This document shows positions 1 to 10,954 of a DNA stretch of 64,000 bases, piece after piece. This stretch comes from Rotaria sp. Silwood1 (taxonomy: Eukaryota > Rotifera > Eurotatoria > Philodinida > Philodinidae). The stretch covers positions 1 to 64,000 of the forward strand of contig CAJNOP010000354.1 of assembly GCA_905250075.1 (NCBI GenBank). Reading direction: 5' to 3'. The position numbers were made by a program, and so were the translations under genes. Below the pieces are notes generated by a model. The model did not search any database. It was not told the origin of the DNA and worked only from the letters and a program-made list of their open reading frames with translations. The stretch's first letter is position 1. Each line of letters begins with the position of its first letter.

Positions 1-1737
1 ATTTTGTACCATTTTATTAAAAAGATACTCAAATGAAAATAATTTTGAAGCCAACTACAACACAATATCACGATTTAGTTGAATAGTTGTGGTTCAATCA
101 ATGAATGAGTTATTCATGGTCCCCTTTTTTTCATAAAAACTGGTTTATGTTGGCGTCGATACTCATACTTTCAACTTTTATCATTATTATGGACACTATC
201 ATGATTAACAGTAAACAATTAGGCTAATCGATTTCTTCTTCAATCATTTGTCACTTCACAAATGTTAAATGGATAAAAGTAAAGTATACAGATTGCTCAT
301 GTTGAAATCAAAGTGATTGTGCTGAAACGGGTGGAATTCAAACTGCTCAACAGTTGAAATAGCGTTACGATCGACTCTCGAATGTTTCTACAATGAAACA
401 TGTCTTAATTGATTCCATGATAAAGCATTAACAGTATCGGGTTCTTTGTGGTCAGAAGAGAATTTCAACGTTCTGAACTCATTATTGCCAAGGCATTTTT
501 AACTAATACTTCAATGCAAACTATTGTTGATGAATTATTCATTGAAGAATAGTTAAATGATGTATCTCATTCGACATTCTATGAAGAGTGTTGTAACTGG
601 TATTTTATGTTTATATGAACAATTAACTGCTAGTTTTTTTATTTATTTTTTTTCGCATCATATATGTACATGAATTGTAACACATACAATTATGCTAGTA
701 GGTAAGAGAAGACCTTTGAGACAATCGAGTTTTGATGAAAACAAAATTTACTATTCTATTTGAAAATTTTTTCGAGTGGACACCTTTTTCATTCACGCTT
801 TTCCACTTATGTATCTTGAAATGATTGAGTTTTTCAACGATCATCATAATGTCTATGACAGTTTGGAATGCCACCTTGTCTGTCTATCGATTCATTCTAG
901 TTATGGTTGACTGTTCTAGCCATTCTTCAACACTCATATATAAACTGACTTCACACATCCTTAATAGATAACATGAAAAAATCCTTCCACAATACTCAAT
1001 CGATTTATTGCATATTGGAGTTTGTTATTACAAAAAAATCACATTCATTAGTCAATCATAAGATGTGTATATTGAGTCCAAACTATATGCTAATACTTGG
1101 AGTACAATTCATTCGGTTTGTCTCTTGATTATTCAATATCAATATGATTAGCGAAAATTAAGTAAAAGTAGAAAGATATTCTCCATAAATATATTATATA
1201 TCAGTGATGAAATAGCACTTGACTAATACTATGCGTTTACAGTAGCGCCAGGTAGAATCTGATGATTGGAAGAATTAAAAACTACCAGCGTAACCCGAAA
1301 TATTTAGGTGATTGTGGAACTTCTCTTCACCTACATCTACACCCACACCTATCTTATAGACAAATGGAGATTATTCTCTATTCATCTCGTGAGGTATCGT
1401 TACAAAAGTATGAAGTATATCGATATCCAATTGAAATGGCTCCATTACATGTCATTTTTTAATCCCGCACGAATTGTACTGAAAACTTTTTTAATCGAAT
1501 CCGTTTGTTTGATCCATATTAACCTCTCATTTATAGAATACCTTCTATCAAGATAGTTTGGAAAAAGATCAATATTGTTCTAGTTCCGAATTAAAGAACT
1601 CTTCACTACTTAATCGATTTTTTATCGTAAATAATCATTTTTTGCTTAGATAGCCATGACATACATTTCGTTCTTTCGAATCTTTTCATTTATTTCAAAA
1701 GACGAGTTCACTTTTCAAATACTTGAAAGAGCAATTT
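1..1737. other. No supported gene
   Basis: AT-rich sequence without a convincing gene. Short open frames show no splice structure or family signal. A (CCCACA)-like stretch (ACACCCACACC) lies near 1338-1350. A frame around 454-600 on the plus strand reads like a decayed protein but I cannot name a family. Confidence 0.6.
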
Positions 1738-3891
1738 TTAAAAGAAGTAAATCGTTAAAATGAACATTGATAATGATGTAAAAATGATAAAAAGAGACCT
1801 AATCTTTACAGAACATCCACTCGATAGTGACTGATTCCCGTATTTCTGTAACCATTTCAGTTCTTCCCGAACTTTAATTTTTCGACTCCAAGGAAAATTT
1901 GCAATAGCATGTCCTTCGTTTGGGAAAACTAACAATTGTACAGGTATTCCAAGATAGTGAAGACTACGTTCCAAAATAAAACTTTGATCAGCATCGACTC
2001 GTACATCATTTTCACCTACAACAATGTGTGTCGGTGTACGTACTTTATTCATATAATAAATTGGAGATTCAGTTTGGTAGACTTGTGGTACTTCCCAAGG
2101 GAAACCTCCGTGTAAATAACTACGCAGTAATGGCAAATCCATAGTACCCCAACCAGAAACATGCTCAATGCCGCCAGCACCTGACAAAGCTGCATTGAAA
2201 CGTGTTGTTTGAGTGATGAGCCAATTCGTCAGAAAACCACCGTAGCTGTAACCCCCGACGGCAAGCCTTTTCGAGTCAGCAATGCCATCTTTCGTCAGTT
2301 GATCGACTCCCATGAGAATGTCTTGACCAGGTAATGAAAGAGATCGATGACGAATTTCACCAAGAAATTTGTCGCCATAGCCCGTTGATCCTCGATAGTT
2401 AGGTTCTAAGACTAGCCAGCCTTCAGTAGCAGCCATAGTAGCCCAGTTCCAAGTGGCTTGAAGCTCATTTAGACTGGCTACATTTGGACCGCCGTGAATA
2501 AGAACTAATAGAGGCAAATTTTTTGCATTGAATTTTCCCGGCGGATAGTGTAAAACGCCTTCTATCACTTGATTATCTGCCGTATTTTTCCAGTGGTATG
2601 CCGTTGCTTGAGGTAAAACTCGTTGTGTAAATAATTCGTTATCGTTTGTAATCGGTTTGGCTGACATAAGTTGATCAATACTCTCAGCTAAATACACCTC
2701 TTTTGGTCGTTCTGAAGATGAAAAAGCAAATGCAACTGGACCACCTGCTCGATGTGAAGACGCAGTAAACCGTTCATAGGTTCCGTTCCATCCTTGTTGG
2801 TAAATTGCGTCATCTGTCAACGATTCTTGGGTATAAATTTGGACATTGAGTCCCAATTGTCCAATGATATACACACCACCGCCCGATTTAACTGTGTATT
2901 GTGTGACAAGACCATCAAAGTTTTTTCCTAGTCGATCAACTTGACCGTTGGTTAAATCCAATGAATAGAGTCGTCGTTGAGTAGTTTGAACTTTACCTGA
3001 ACTAAGAGCCCATAAACGAAATAATACATGTTTACCATCACTTGATAATTGTAATTCTTGTTCAACTCCTTCCATGTACGTCAATCTTGATAATGATGAT
3101 GATGATGATGATGAACTATTTAAATGAATCGAATATATTTCGAAATCGTCTAAATCTTCGTAAGCTCTTCCTCTCGATGTAAAAACAAGCTGTTGTTCGT
3201 ATGGCACATACAAAAGTTCGGTGATGAGCAAGGAAACATTCGCTACAATGCTGACTTTTGCAGATAGAACTGGATTATTCGTGTCGATATCCATTCTATA
3301 GATAACACTTCCTTCACCAGGTTTACTCTGTCTATAATTAATCACGTCTTTCCATTCTGCTCTATGCACATCCTCCTCTTCTTTTGACCATACTGCCGCT
3401 GCAACAAAGTAAAGAAATCTATCATCATCAGGCCATGTGACAAATAAAGGTCGAACAGTTCCAATTTGAACAGACATGAGTTTGTCTGTTGCAACCGAAT
3501 AGAAGTACATGTGTTGTTCGGTTCTTTCTAATTTTTCCAACGAACGTCGAGAGCTGTTTGTGATTGGATTATTGTTCATAAAAAATGCCACCCATTTTCC
3601 ACTTGGCGACCACATGGGTACCATATAGCCGCTTAAGTCTTTTGTAATCAATCGTTTTTGTTGTTGCTGAATATCATATAGCCATAAACTGAACGAATAT
3701 GAATTGGTCTCCCATAATGGTTGCAAGGTTACAATGAGCAAATGTTGACCTGTTGGCGAAAAACTTACAGTTGGATAGTCTACATAATTGACGAATTCAT
3801 CCAGCGTCAACTTTAGTTTATCTTCCGCAAGCGAACATAAGAAAACTTCCAACACAAGCAATACAAATAACTTGACTCTTATTTGTAACAT
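1738..3891 (-). CDS. Prolyl-oligopeptidase family (S9) serine peptidase, secreted or membrane anchored
   Basis: A 717-residue alpha/beta-hydrolase peptidase of the S9 family (acylaminoacyl-peptidase/DPP-like). Residues 1-21 form a hydrophobic signal peptide. The first half is a beta-propeller-like region with repeated short beta motifs (SPTGQHLL, SPSGKWVA). The C-terminal half is the catalytic domain: HGGPN oxyanion loop, EPNYRGSTGYG, nucleophile Ser549 in GGYSYGG, Asp629 in GENDVRVD and His661 in NEGHAI, so the triad is intact. The last about 18 residues are strongly hydrophobic, giving a C-terminal anchor or GPI-type signal. The open frame extends upstream to 4188, but I chose the ATG at 3891 because it starts the signal peptide and a good acceptor (TTTTCAG, ending at 3906) and donor (GTAAG, starting at 4145) define a 240-bp 5'-UTR intron. 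The acceptor could instead receive a spliced leader. A poly-Ser run encoded by ATC/ATCATC repeats lies near 3090-3113. The exact substrate is unknown. Confidence 0.85.
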   Translation of the reverse strand: MLQIRVKLFVLLVLEVFLCSLAEDKLKLTLDEFVNYVDYPTVSFSPTGQHLLIVTLQPLWETNSYSFSLWLYDIQQQQKRLITKDLSGYMVPMWSPSGKWVAFFMNNNPITNSSRRSLEKLERTEQHMYFYSVATDKLMSVQIGTVRPLFVTWPDDDRFLYFVAAAVWSKEEEDVHRAEWKDVINYRQSKPGEGSVIYRMDIDTNNPVLSAKVSIVANVSLLITELLYVPYEQQLVFTSRGRAYEDLDDFEIYSIHLNSSSSSSSSLSRLTYMEGVEQELQLSSDGKHVLFRLWALSSGKVQTTQRRLYSLDLTNGQVDRLGKNFDGLVTQYTVKSGGGVYIIGQLGLNVQIYTQESLTDDAIYQQGWNGTYERFTASSHRAGGPVAFAFSSSERPKEVYLAESIDQLMSAKPITNDNELFTQRVLPQATAYHWKNTADNQVIEGVLHYPPGKFNAKNLPLLVLIHGGPNVASLNELQATWNWATMAATEGWLVLEPNYRGSTGYGDKFLGEIRHRSLSLPGQDILMGVDQLTKDGIADSKRLAVGGYSYGGFLTNWLITQTTRFNAALSGAGGIEHVSGWGTMDLPLLRSYLHGGFPWEVPQVYQTESPIYYMNKVRTPTHIVVGENDVRVDADQSFILERSLHYLGIPVQLLVFPNEGHAIANFPWSRKIKVREELKWLQKYGNQSLSSGCSVKIRSLFIIFTSLSMFILTIYFF

Positions 3892-3905
3892 TCTCAGTTG
3901 GAAAT

Positions 3906-4145
3906 CTGAAAAGAGAGAAGAATATCTAGGTTTTATCAGATTATCATATCTTTGTAGATTCGAAATGATCAGCAACAATTTTGATGCTTCGTAAACGATA
4001 AACCAGATGCTTTTAATCTTAAATTGAAGTAGTAGTGTAGAAGGTGAAGACATTCGAACGACTAATCTATTAGATAACAAGGTCTGAAATACGCAGTCAA
4101 CTATTCGTTCTAACCTGATATATTCAATTGATAATAAAAACTTAC
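3906..4145 (-). other. 5'-UTR intron of the S9 peptidase gene
   Basis: On the minus strand CCGAA|GTAAG marks the donor and a pyrimidine-rich CTCTTTTCAG marks the acceptor 14 bases upstream of the ATG. The region is open in frame, which hides the intron in a plain ORF scan. It could also be a trans-splicing acceptor. Confidence 0.55.
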
Positions 4146-4188
4146 TTCGGCTCGTAATAGTTAGCGATCTTGTTGAACCTCTTGTCAA

Positions 4189-5446
4189 ACAGGAACCTTG
4201 AAAATTTCAAAACCATCCGATCACTGAGTTTTATAGAAAAATTCATTTAATAAGAGAAGTTTGTAAATTTTTCATTCTATTAGGGATCTCTATAATTCAT
4301 TCAATTGTAGGCGAAATTGTCTCCTAATACTTTTAACTTGCAGTGACGGCAATAGTATTGATATAAAATTGTTATTTGCACAAGTTTGCCATGTCTTTGT
4401 TCTTATCTTTTCGCTGTTTCTTATCACATAAGTATTATGAAATAAACAATTTGTGGAGAGAAATCTCTATGTACTTTTGAAGAGTTAACAATATTTTTAT
4501 TATTTCGATCAAGGTCAATAGAAAAACAATGTCTCAATCAAACTCATATACATCACACTTCATCGATTGTCGACTCTTATCCAGCTCGAATGCCGATTTC
4601 GAGTATTTTGTACAACGGCTACATCCAAGAATGTATACAGAGCTTAATACTATTCTCGTCTCAGTGTAAAACATAAATGTGAGTAAACCATTCAATGATA
4701 AAAGTACCGGTGCAACCTTCTTCGCTTTTGCTCAGTGTCATGGTTACCGTTAGGGCAAACCGTTATCAAAATTACATACATTTATTACATTCAAGGCGAA
4801 GCATAATAGATGATTTTATGCTTACTTTTATCATGAAGCATTACCTACAAGTAATCAAAGGACAGTAGATGTTACTGCTGACATCTAAGTCGTAGCGATA
4901 AGAATAGTTATCGCTTCAAAACTATGCTGTTCTTAGAAAAGATGTATTATAGAAACAATTTGTTGAGGACATTTTCTTTTGAATTATTCAATGAATATAA
5001 AATTCTACGCAGAAAATAACATCTACTCTAGAGAAATTACTCCGAATCAATATAGAAAATGATGAGTTTGATGCAGTTTGAAAGAAAAATATGCAGTTTT
5101 TTATATCAACAAACATTGAATACGAAAATCATCGCCATACAAGACTATTTTGTATAGAATCTTTGGGTTTTCCATATTTTTTGACCGTTTGTTTTACAAG
5201 GGAACATCATCTTTCCTCCATAGAGCTCTCTTATACAATTTTGAGATCATATATACCCTATAGAATACGTTCTGTAGGAATAGGCTGAGTTCATTTATTA
5301 GGAAAAAAGTTCATTAGACACAAAAGTTTTTATTGATGGAAATTATAACTATTGAAAAAAATGTTCGAAGCAAAGAATATGCCGACAATGGCTATAGCAA
5401 ATAAGTGGAAAGCTATCACGGACACTTGTTGAACATTGATCCATCG
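4189..5446. other. Intergenic, nothing recognised
   Basis: About 1.26 kb of AT-rich sequence between the peptidase and the zinc-knuckle ORF. No long frame, splice pattern, tRNA-like box or repeat stands out. Confidence 0.6.
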
Positions 5447-6013
5447 TCATAATTCCAAAACTTGTGTTTCATAATTAAAACGTACATTCATTTCTTTGAG
5501 TTTCTTTTCCATTCGTGGATTATTCTCCATCATAACAGTTAACTGTTTAGTGAGTGCTGTAAGGACATTTACTTTGTCAGCTGATTGTTGACCAGGGATT
5601 TGCTTTGATCCCCAAATAGGTACGACGTATTGAATTTGACGTGAAAAGAGTGAGAAGCTATCTGGATTGATATTTGGCATTTGCTTCAGAGGTTCTAGTC
5701 GACGCAGAAAACCACGTGAAAGTGCAATATTGACATTCTCTTTTAGATGTGCTTTATATGTTTTAATATTCTGACATTGGCTACTAAGTAAGTGATGATT
5801 TTCATCAAATTGGGCACACCTTCGTTGTTGTAAATAGTTGTAGGTTGGCTTCTCAGTGATTTCTTCAAGGCATATATGATAACGAGCAGATGATGTTTGA
5901 CATTTATTTCTCAGGTGTTCAATACACCAACATCGAGTACAATAAGTTATTTTATGACCCTGAAGAAAAGGAGTGATCGGTAACATAACATTTCCAATTG
6001 ATATACAACCCAT
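5447..6013 (-). pseudogene. Zinc-knuckle ORF1/gag-like fragment of a retroelement
   Basis: An uninterrupted 188-residue frame. Residues 25-38 read C-x2-C-x4-H-x4-C, an exact CCHC zinc knuckle (CTRCWCIEHLRNKC). A second, imperfect knuckle-like module follows (CAQFDENHHLLSSQC), in which the second Cys appears replaced by Phe, and then QNIKTYKAHL. This order, two knuckles then a P/I-x-x-Y-K tail, is typical of ORF1 or Gag proteins of non-LTR and related retroelements. The normal N-terminal part is missing, and no reverse transcriptase follows. The last about 40 residues are charged (MEKKLKEMNVRF). I call it a retroelement remnant rather than a host gene. A domesticated zinc-knuckle protein is the alternative, since the frame is intact. 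Confidence 0.5.
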
Positions 6014-6116
6014 GTTTAGCGCACTATTCTAATCATCGAAGTCTTTCACTTGAAAGTGATAATCATCTGTTTGTCAATTTTATATTTATTGAATTCGCTT
6101 TACATTTTAGGTGTGA

Positions 6117-6452
6117 GTGTGGATGCGTTCGATGAAAAGACAAGTACACCACACCCACACCCAATTACCAGATTTCAAGTTTGTTCGTCAATATACTGTT
6201 GCCTATCTGACTGGACGCGATATACCTGCTGAAGCGAATTCGGGTCGCGTTAGAAGGGTAAAAATCGAAAGTGACGAGTGTAAAATCATTGTTATACGAG
6301 ATAACCGACATACAGTTGCCTTAGTCATGCATATACAATACAAATGCGTCTTATATGTGGTTAGTTTTGCAAAGAAACCATTTGAGTCGGTTAAAATAAT
6401 GTTGCCATCGTCTGATTGCAAAATGATTGCACTTCCTCGCGCTGGTGTATGA
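6117..6452 (+). other. Open frame of unknown nature between telomere-like tracts
   Basis: A 111-residue open frame beginning in a CCCACA-rich stretch. Its composition (mixed charged and beta-prone residues, for example RVRRVKIESDECKIIVIRD) looks more like protein than random AT-rich sequence, but I recognise no family and no splice sites joining it to a longer gene. It may be a fragment. Confidence 0.2.
6148..6168 (-). repeat. Telomere-like CCCACA tract (C-rich on plus strand)
   Basis: CACCACACCCACACCCA gives two clean copies of CCCACA, so the minus strand reads TGTGGG repeats. Bdelloid telomeres are, to my recollection, built of TGTGGG. The tract is short and could also be chance sequence. 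Confidence 0.35.
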
Positions 6453-6667
6453 CTTGTCATCTTTGATAATTATGAGAACAATCTCATGCAAATCTTTCTC
6501 GACTGCGAATTTACAACAGAATTTAAAGGATACGAACAAGATCATAAAGACAAAATGAAAAATGCAGTAATGCTGGATTCGTCATGTTTCGTGATACTTC
6601 GTGAAAAGGACTTGGAAATGTATTAAGTATAATTTTCACATCGCTAATTCTCTCAGTACTTTCCTGA

Positions 6668-6740
6668 GGGTGTGGGTGTGGTGTGAGAGTGTGGGTAGGG
6701 CTTGGGTGAAGGTGTAGTTGTGAGTTGGTGTGTGAGTTTA
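6668..6740 (+). repeat. Degenerate telomere-like TGTGGG tract
   Basis: The stretch GGGTGTGGGTGTGGTGTGAG continues with GTGTGGGTAGGG and further GT-rich variants. It contains three TGTGGG units and several one-base variants. It is G-rich on the plus strand, opposite in orientation to the tract near 6150. It lies about 70 bp before the first surviving exon of the truncated M1 aminopeptidase. Confidence 0.5.
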
Positions 6741-6808
6741 TCTGTTTCGTTCATCAAGGCATTCACACCAACCCAATAAGATTAAATTTTGTTTTTTCTT
6801 ATATATAG

Positions 6809-8740
6809 ACAACGAATTGGTGGGCTGATTTATGTAAAAAAAAATAAAATGAAAAGAATTTTTATATGCTTTCAATTTATTTTAGGGCTTAATGAAGGAT
6901 TTGTCTCATGGATTGAATATTTAGATGTTGATAAATTTTATCCAGAATTTGATATTTGGACACAATTTATTGCTGATACATTTGCATCATTTCTTATACC
7001 TGATGCATTAAAATCATCACATTCAATTGAAGTACCTATTGGTAAATATCTTTTATAGAATGTTGTTTTTTGTTTCAACACATATTGCTTTTCTTTCTAG
7101 GACATCCTACTGAAATTGAGGAAATATTTGATGAAAGTTCATATTCAAAAGGTTCTTCCATAATTCGTATGTTACATGATTATATTGGCGATGATGCTTT
7201 TCGAAAAGGTCTTCATAATTATTTAAAAGAATATAGTTATAAAAAATATAATTACGGTAAATCTTTGGTCACATTTGTCTAAAGCATTTAATAAATCAGT
7301 CAATGAAGTTATGTCATCATGGCCACTTCAAATGGTATGTTTCATTTCACATTTCTGCTTATATAGTTATTGAATTTTCGTTTGATACGATTAGAGATAA
7401 CAGTAATCCTTACCTATTGGGTTATAATCTCGTAAAATTAATGGATGGTATAATTAACAGTTATGTCTACGTTTTCAAATATAACTCATCGATCAAGTTT
7501 AGATCTTATCTGTGCATAGGATTTGGCAAGACTAGAAGAAATCTAAAAGAGCCTGTGTTCATGCTTCAATCATATAGAATTGTAACCACTTAAGTACATC
7601 TTTCTCTTTTAATTATGACATTTATGAAAGCTTGTCTTCTGAACTGTTAACCTAAGATTTTGTCTAGAGATAGATAACGAAGTCATGAAAATGCTCTAAA
7701 AATATTATCTCAAAGAACAGTCTTCTCTAGATTTCGTATACACCAACAAAGTCGATTTGGAGCGTCTTCCTATGAAAGCGAACCATTATTCAGACAATCA
7801 TTATCTTGTCAAGAAAAAAAATTCATTCTAACTGAAACTTTCAAAACATTCTCATAAGATGAAAATTCAATACAGCGGACATAATTCCACATGAATAAGG
7901 CATAAACTGGAGTCATTTTAGCATTTTAAGAATGCACAAGATTTACATCAATTTATACAAATAAAATCCATTATTGGTTTATTCTATTATCTAGGGTTAT
8001 CCACTAGTAACTGTAACCGAAAAACAACAACCAAACCAAACACGAATTATCAAATTAAAACAATAACGCTTCATTGCTGATGGTAGTACTGATGATGAAA
8101 ATCTTCAATGGAATATTCCCATAACTATTTTTATCAAATCAAATCCAAAAGTAATTGCCAAAACAAATATTAATGGCTCAATCTGAAATAACAATAATAT
8201 TTGATAATATTTCGGAAAACGATTGATTTAAACTAAATTATAAATCTCTTGGTCTTTATTGTGTTAAATATGAACCAAAAACATTAGCACTTTTAAGTGA
8301 AGCAATAGCTAATAAAATACTTAGTCCACAAGATCGTCTTATGATTCAAGATGATGTTGCTGCTTTATGTAATGCTGGTCATTAATCATTTGTTGATTAT
8401 CTGCAATTATTATTATCATATAAAGATGAAGATACTTTTTACTGTTTGGAAATCAATTGATAAAAAGAAACAGAAGACCAAAATCAATTCTTTCTTTTTC
8501 TTCTAATTTTTTTAGCATCAACAATGGGTAACTTATCAACACTAATTGAATATACTGATTATTATGATCAATTTAAAAAATATCGTTTAAATCTTTTTTC
8601 ATCAATACAAGAATATTTCTTATGATCAAGATTAATTTCTAAACTCGATGGATTCTAGTTCCCATTCATTATGAAAACTTCGCTCCTGTTATGAGAATGA
8701 TTGTCTATTTGCGTAATCTTGAAATCTTTTAACCGTTTCT
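6809..8740 (+). pseudogene. M1 (puromycin-sensitive type) aminopeptidase pseudogene, 5' truncated
   Basis: Exons at 6809-6833, 6886-7041, 7101-7334, 7995 to about 8455 and about 8517-8730 encode the M1 sequence after the zinc site: TNWWADLW|LNEGFVSWIEYL, then IEVPIGHPTEIEEIFDESSYSKGSS, GYPLVTV and RFIADGS. Phases close across introns of 52, 59 and 660 bp. Lesions: the exons with GAMEN and HEXXH are absent; a frameshift lies near 7257 (before LWSHLSKAFN); in-frame stops occur at 8064 (TAA), 8224 (TGA for an expected Trp) and 8383 (TAA); another shift lies near 8440; a donor reads AT instead of GT after 8455; the 3' part (HYENFAPVMRMIVYLRNL) is in yet another frame. It cannot be an active peptidase. 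The 660-bp intron is unusually long for this genome. The 5' break coincides with the TGTGGG tract at 6668-6740. Confidence 0.85.
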
Positions 8741-8834
8741 ATGTATAATCATTATTCTGTACTTATCACTGATGTTATCCTTGTGTAACAGTTGCCATTT
8801 TCAAAAGCATTGAACGACAAGTACAAAAACAAAC

Positions 8835-9830
8835 TTAACATTGAGATATTTTCAATCTATTTCCATTGATCCATAAATAAAAATGCTTATTTTTTTCTCT
8901 TATCGATATCGAAGACAACTTCAGCTTCTTCAGGAAATGCTGAATATTGTCGAACAAATCAGTGATAACAATATTCTGAACAATATTTAAATACACTAAA
9001 TATTCAAATAAAGCACCTAAAAAAGCCTTCTCGTTTAGTAGATTCTGTTGCATAATCATAAGCAATTGATGATTTATATGTTCGATCAAATTCATCGATA
9101 TTTACTAATACAGTTGAAATTTCTCGATAATAGTTTTGACATATGATCATCATTGTCTTTTTCGCTCCATATGTGTTGGGCATATTTTTTAAGAGATGTT
9201 TAAATAATTGAAAAAATAAAAGAAATCTTGTTCTTTTGAAAGATTATATGTTGCTTTTTCTTTTTTATTGAACATACTAAATGCAGCTGCTTGTTTATGA
9301 AGTTCATTGGGAGATTTATTCATTGAATCACTAAGTGTAGCTTCATTTTCACATCAATTAAATATATGACCATGTTGTTTTTGATCAATTGTATTCCGAG
9401 CATACGATAATGGAAAATAAACAAATATAGAATCTATCTGTATTAATGGTTTACTTGCTTCAATAAAAGTTGTTGATGGTACACCATCAATTCATTAAAA
9501 ATACTTTATTCGTTGTAGACTTGACATATTTGACACATTTAGTTTCATCAATAAAAGTCTAGAAATATATTTGAATATGCAGAAAAGAATATTTTATATA
9601 AATTTACATGAGCATCTTTATGCATTAAATTGAGAATCTCGATTACATTTTTCATTTGATATTAGTGATGTAAAATAAACGAGTTTTGTTTCATCATGAT
9701 GAGTCGCCCTTCTTCTCTATCATGATCTGTTGTTGTTTCTTTTTCTTCTTCTTCTCATCATTTATCATCATCTAAATCCTCCGTTGTATTTTTTAGTCTG
9801 ATTTTTTTTAACATTTTGTATTGATGAATA
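8835..9830 (-). pseudogene. Decayed coding sequence of unrecognised family
   Basis: On the minus strand, from about 9826 downward, broken frames read like protein: an acidic linker (TTEDLDDDK, then EEEEKETTTDHDREEG), TFIDETKCVKYVKSTTNKV, DGVPSTTFIEASKPLIQI, then LSDSMNKSPNELHKQAAAFSMFNKKEKATY. Near 9560-9610 a 50-bp intron-like gap (GT...TTTCTAG) is visible. In-frame stops and shifts interrupt it at least four times. An 86-residue open frame (8835-9095) may be its tail. I do not recognise the family; the DGVPSTTFIEASK part only faintly recalls glycolipid-transfer proteins. Confidence 0.35.
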
Positions 9831-10563
9831 CAAAATAAATGTTTAACTGATACGCTCGATTGATCACAATAATTATGAAAGAAAAAAAAACACATTATCT
9901 TTCTACACAATATAATAGATAATATTTCATTTGCTAAGACAATTACAGAAGGATATCATCAAAATTTTTCTCTTGAATACAAGTCGCATCATTTTATAAA
10001 AGTAGACAAGGTTTCGACTAAAATATTTACTAATTTATCAATAAATAATTAATCCATTGAAACTATGTTCTATGTGAGAGAAATATTCGATATTGATTCT
10101 TTTTTGGTTAATTTATAGATATGAAAGACTAAAGAAAATATTTCATTCAAAATTGACTTGATTTTGTTTGCACAATATTAAATCAATATTAATACCAACA
10201 AACAAGTCTATCAAATTCTAGAATAAATTTTAAACATTTTGTTTATTTATTTCTCACATTAGGTTTCAATCTCTGTTAGAAATGCCATTTCTATTATGGT
10301 GTCTTATTTTTACTCTATTTACCATATATGTAATACGTAGATCAAACTAAGTCATATCAATGATAATGCATTATCGAAATGTGACTGATGAAAAACAAAA
10401 AACAACCTTTATTGAAACGTTCTTTTTACCATATCGAATTGTGTGATCAAGCGAAAAACAAAATTCGTCGTATTTATTTATAATGTAAACCGACTAAATA
10501 TTGACAATATACAAAACATTATCGTTAAAGCATTCGTGCAAAGGTTGTGTTTTCAATTGGAAG

Positions 10564-10730
10564 GTATTCGTTTAGCAGGTGTTCGACCGTGAATTTGTAG
10601 TAACATTCAAACTGATGTTTCATCTTCAGATATAACATGATATCTGAAGGCGAAACGCTTTTTTCATAGTGGGAAACACCAGCTTGAATATTACTACAAA
10701 TTCATGGTCGAATACCTGCTAAACGAATAC
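10564..10730. repeat. 167-bp palindromic (foldback) repeat, MITE-like
   Basis: The left arm begins GTATTCGTTTAGCAGGTGTT; the reverse complement of the right arm begins GTATTCGTTTAGCAGGTATT. The arms match over 51 bp with four mismatches. The centre contains a second hairpin built from CTTCAGATAT and ATATCTGAAG. No clear target duplication is visible, so the superfamily is undetermined. It lies about 225 bp upstream of the phosphoribosyltransferase start. Confidence 0.8.
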
Positions 10731-10954
10731 TATGAATTGTGGATAAAGTTTTAACTCAATTAATAATGGTATTCTATTATTCAATAGAAAAGACGGTCCT
10801 TGTTTACTGACATATGCATTATTGTTCAAAGATTGTTCGGTCGTAGAGTACGAATTCGATATTTTCTTTTCAGAGAATTACACTTGACTTCCTTCATTGT
10901 GTAAATAGAATGTGTGTCAACTTTCAGTATTTAGTTTTTTAGTTAATATAAAAG

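Noticed and set aside
454-600. Protein-like plus-strand frame with an internal stop, vaguely transposase-like
   Set aside because: Too short and no motif could be named.
1308-1556. Two overlapping short plus-strand frames
   Set aside because: No family signal, no splice sites and AT-rich random-like composition.
3892-4188. N-terminal extension of the peptidase frame
   Set aside because: It precedes a clear signal peptide and is bounded by good splice sites, so it is read as a 5'-UTR intron plus leader.
7303-7593. 96-codon plus-strand frame
   Set aside because: It lies mostly in the 660-bp intron of the M1 pseudogene and has no recognisable sequence.
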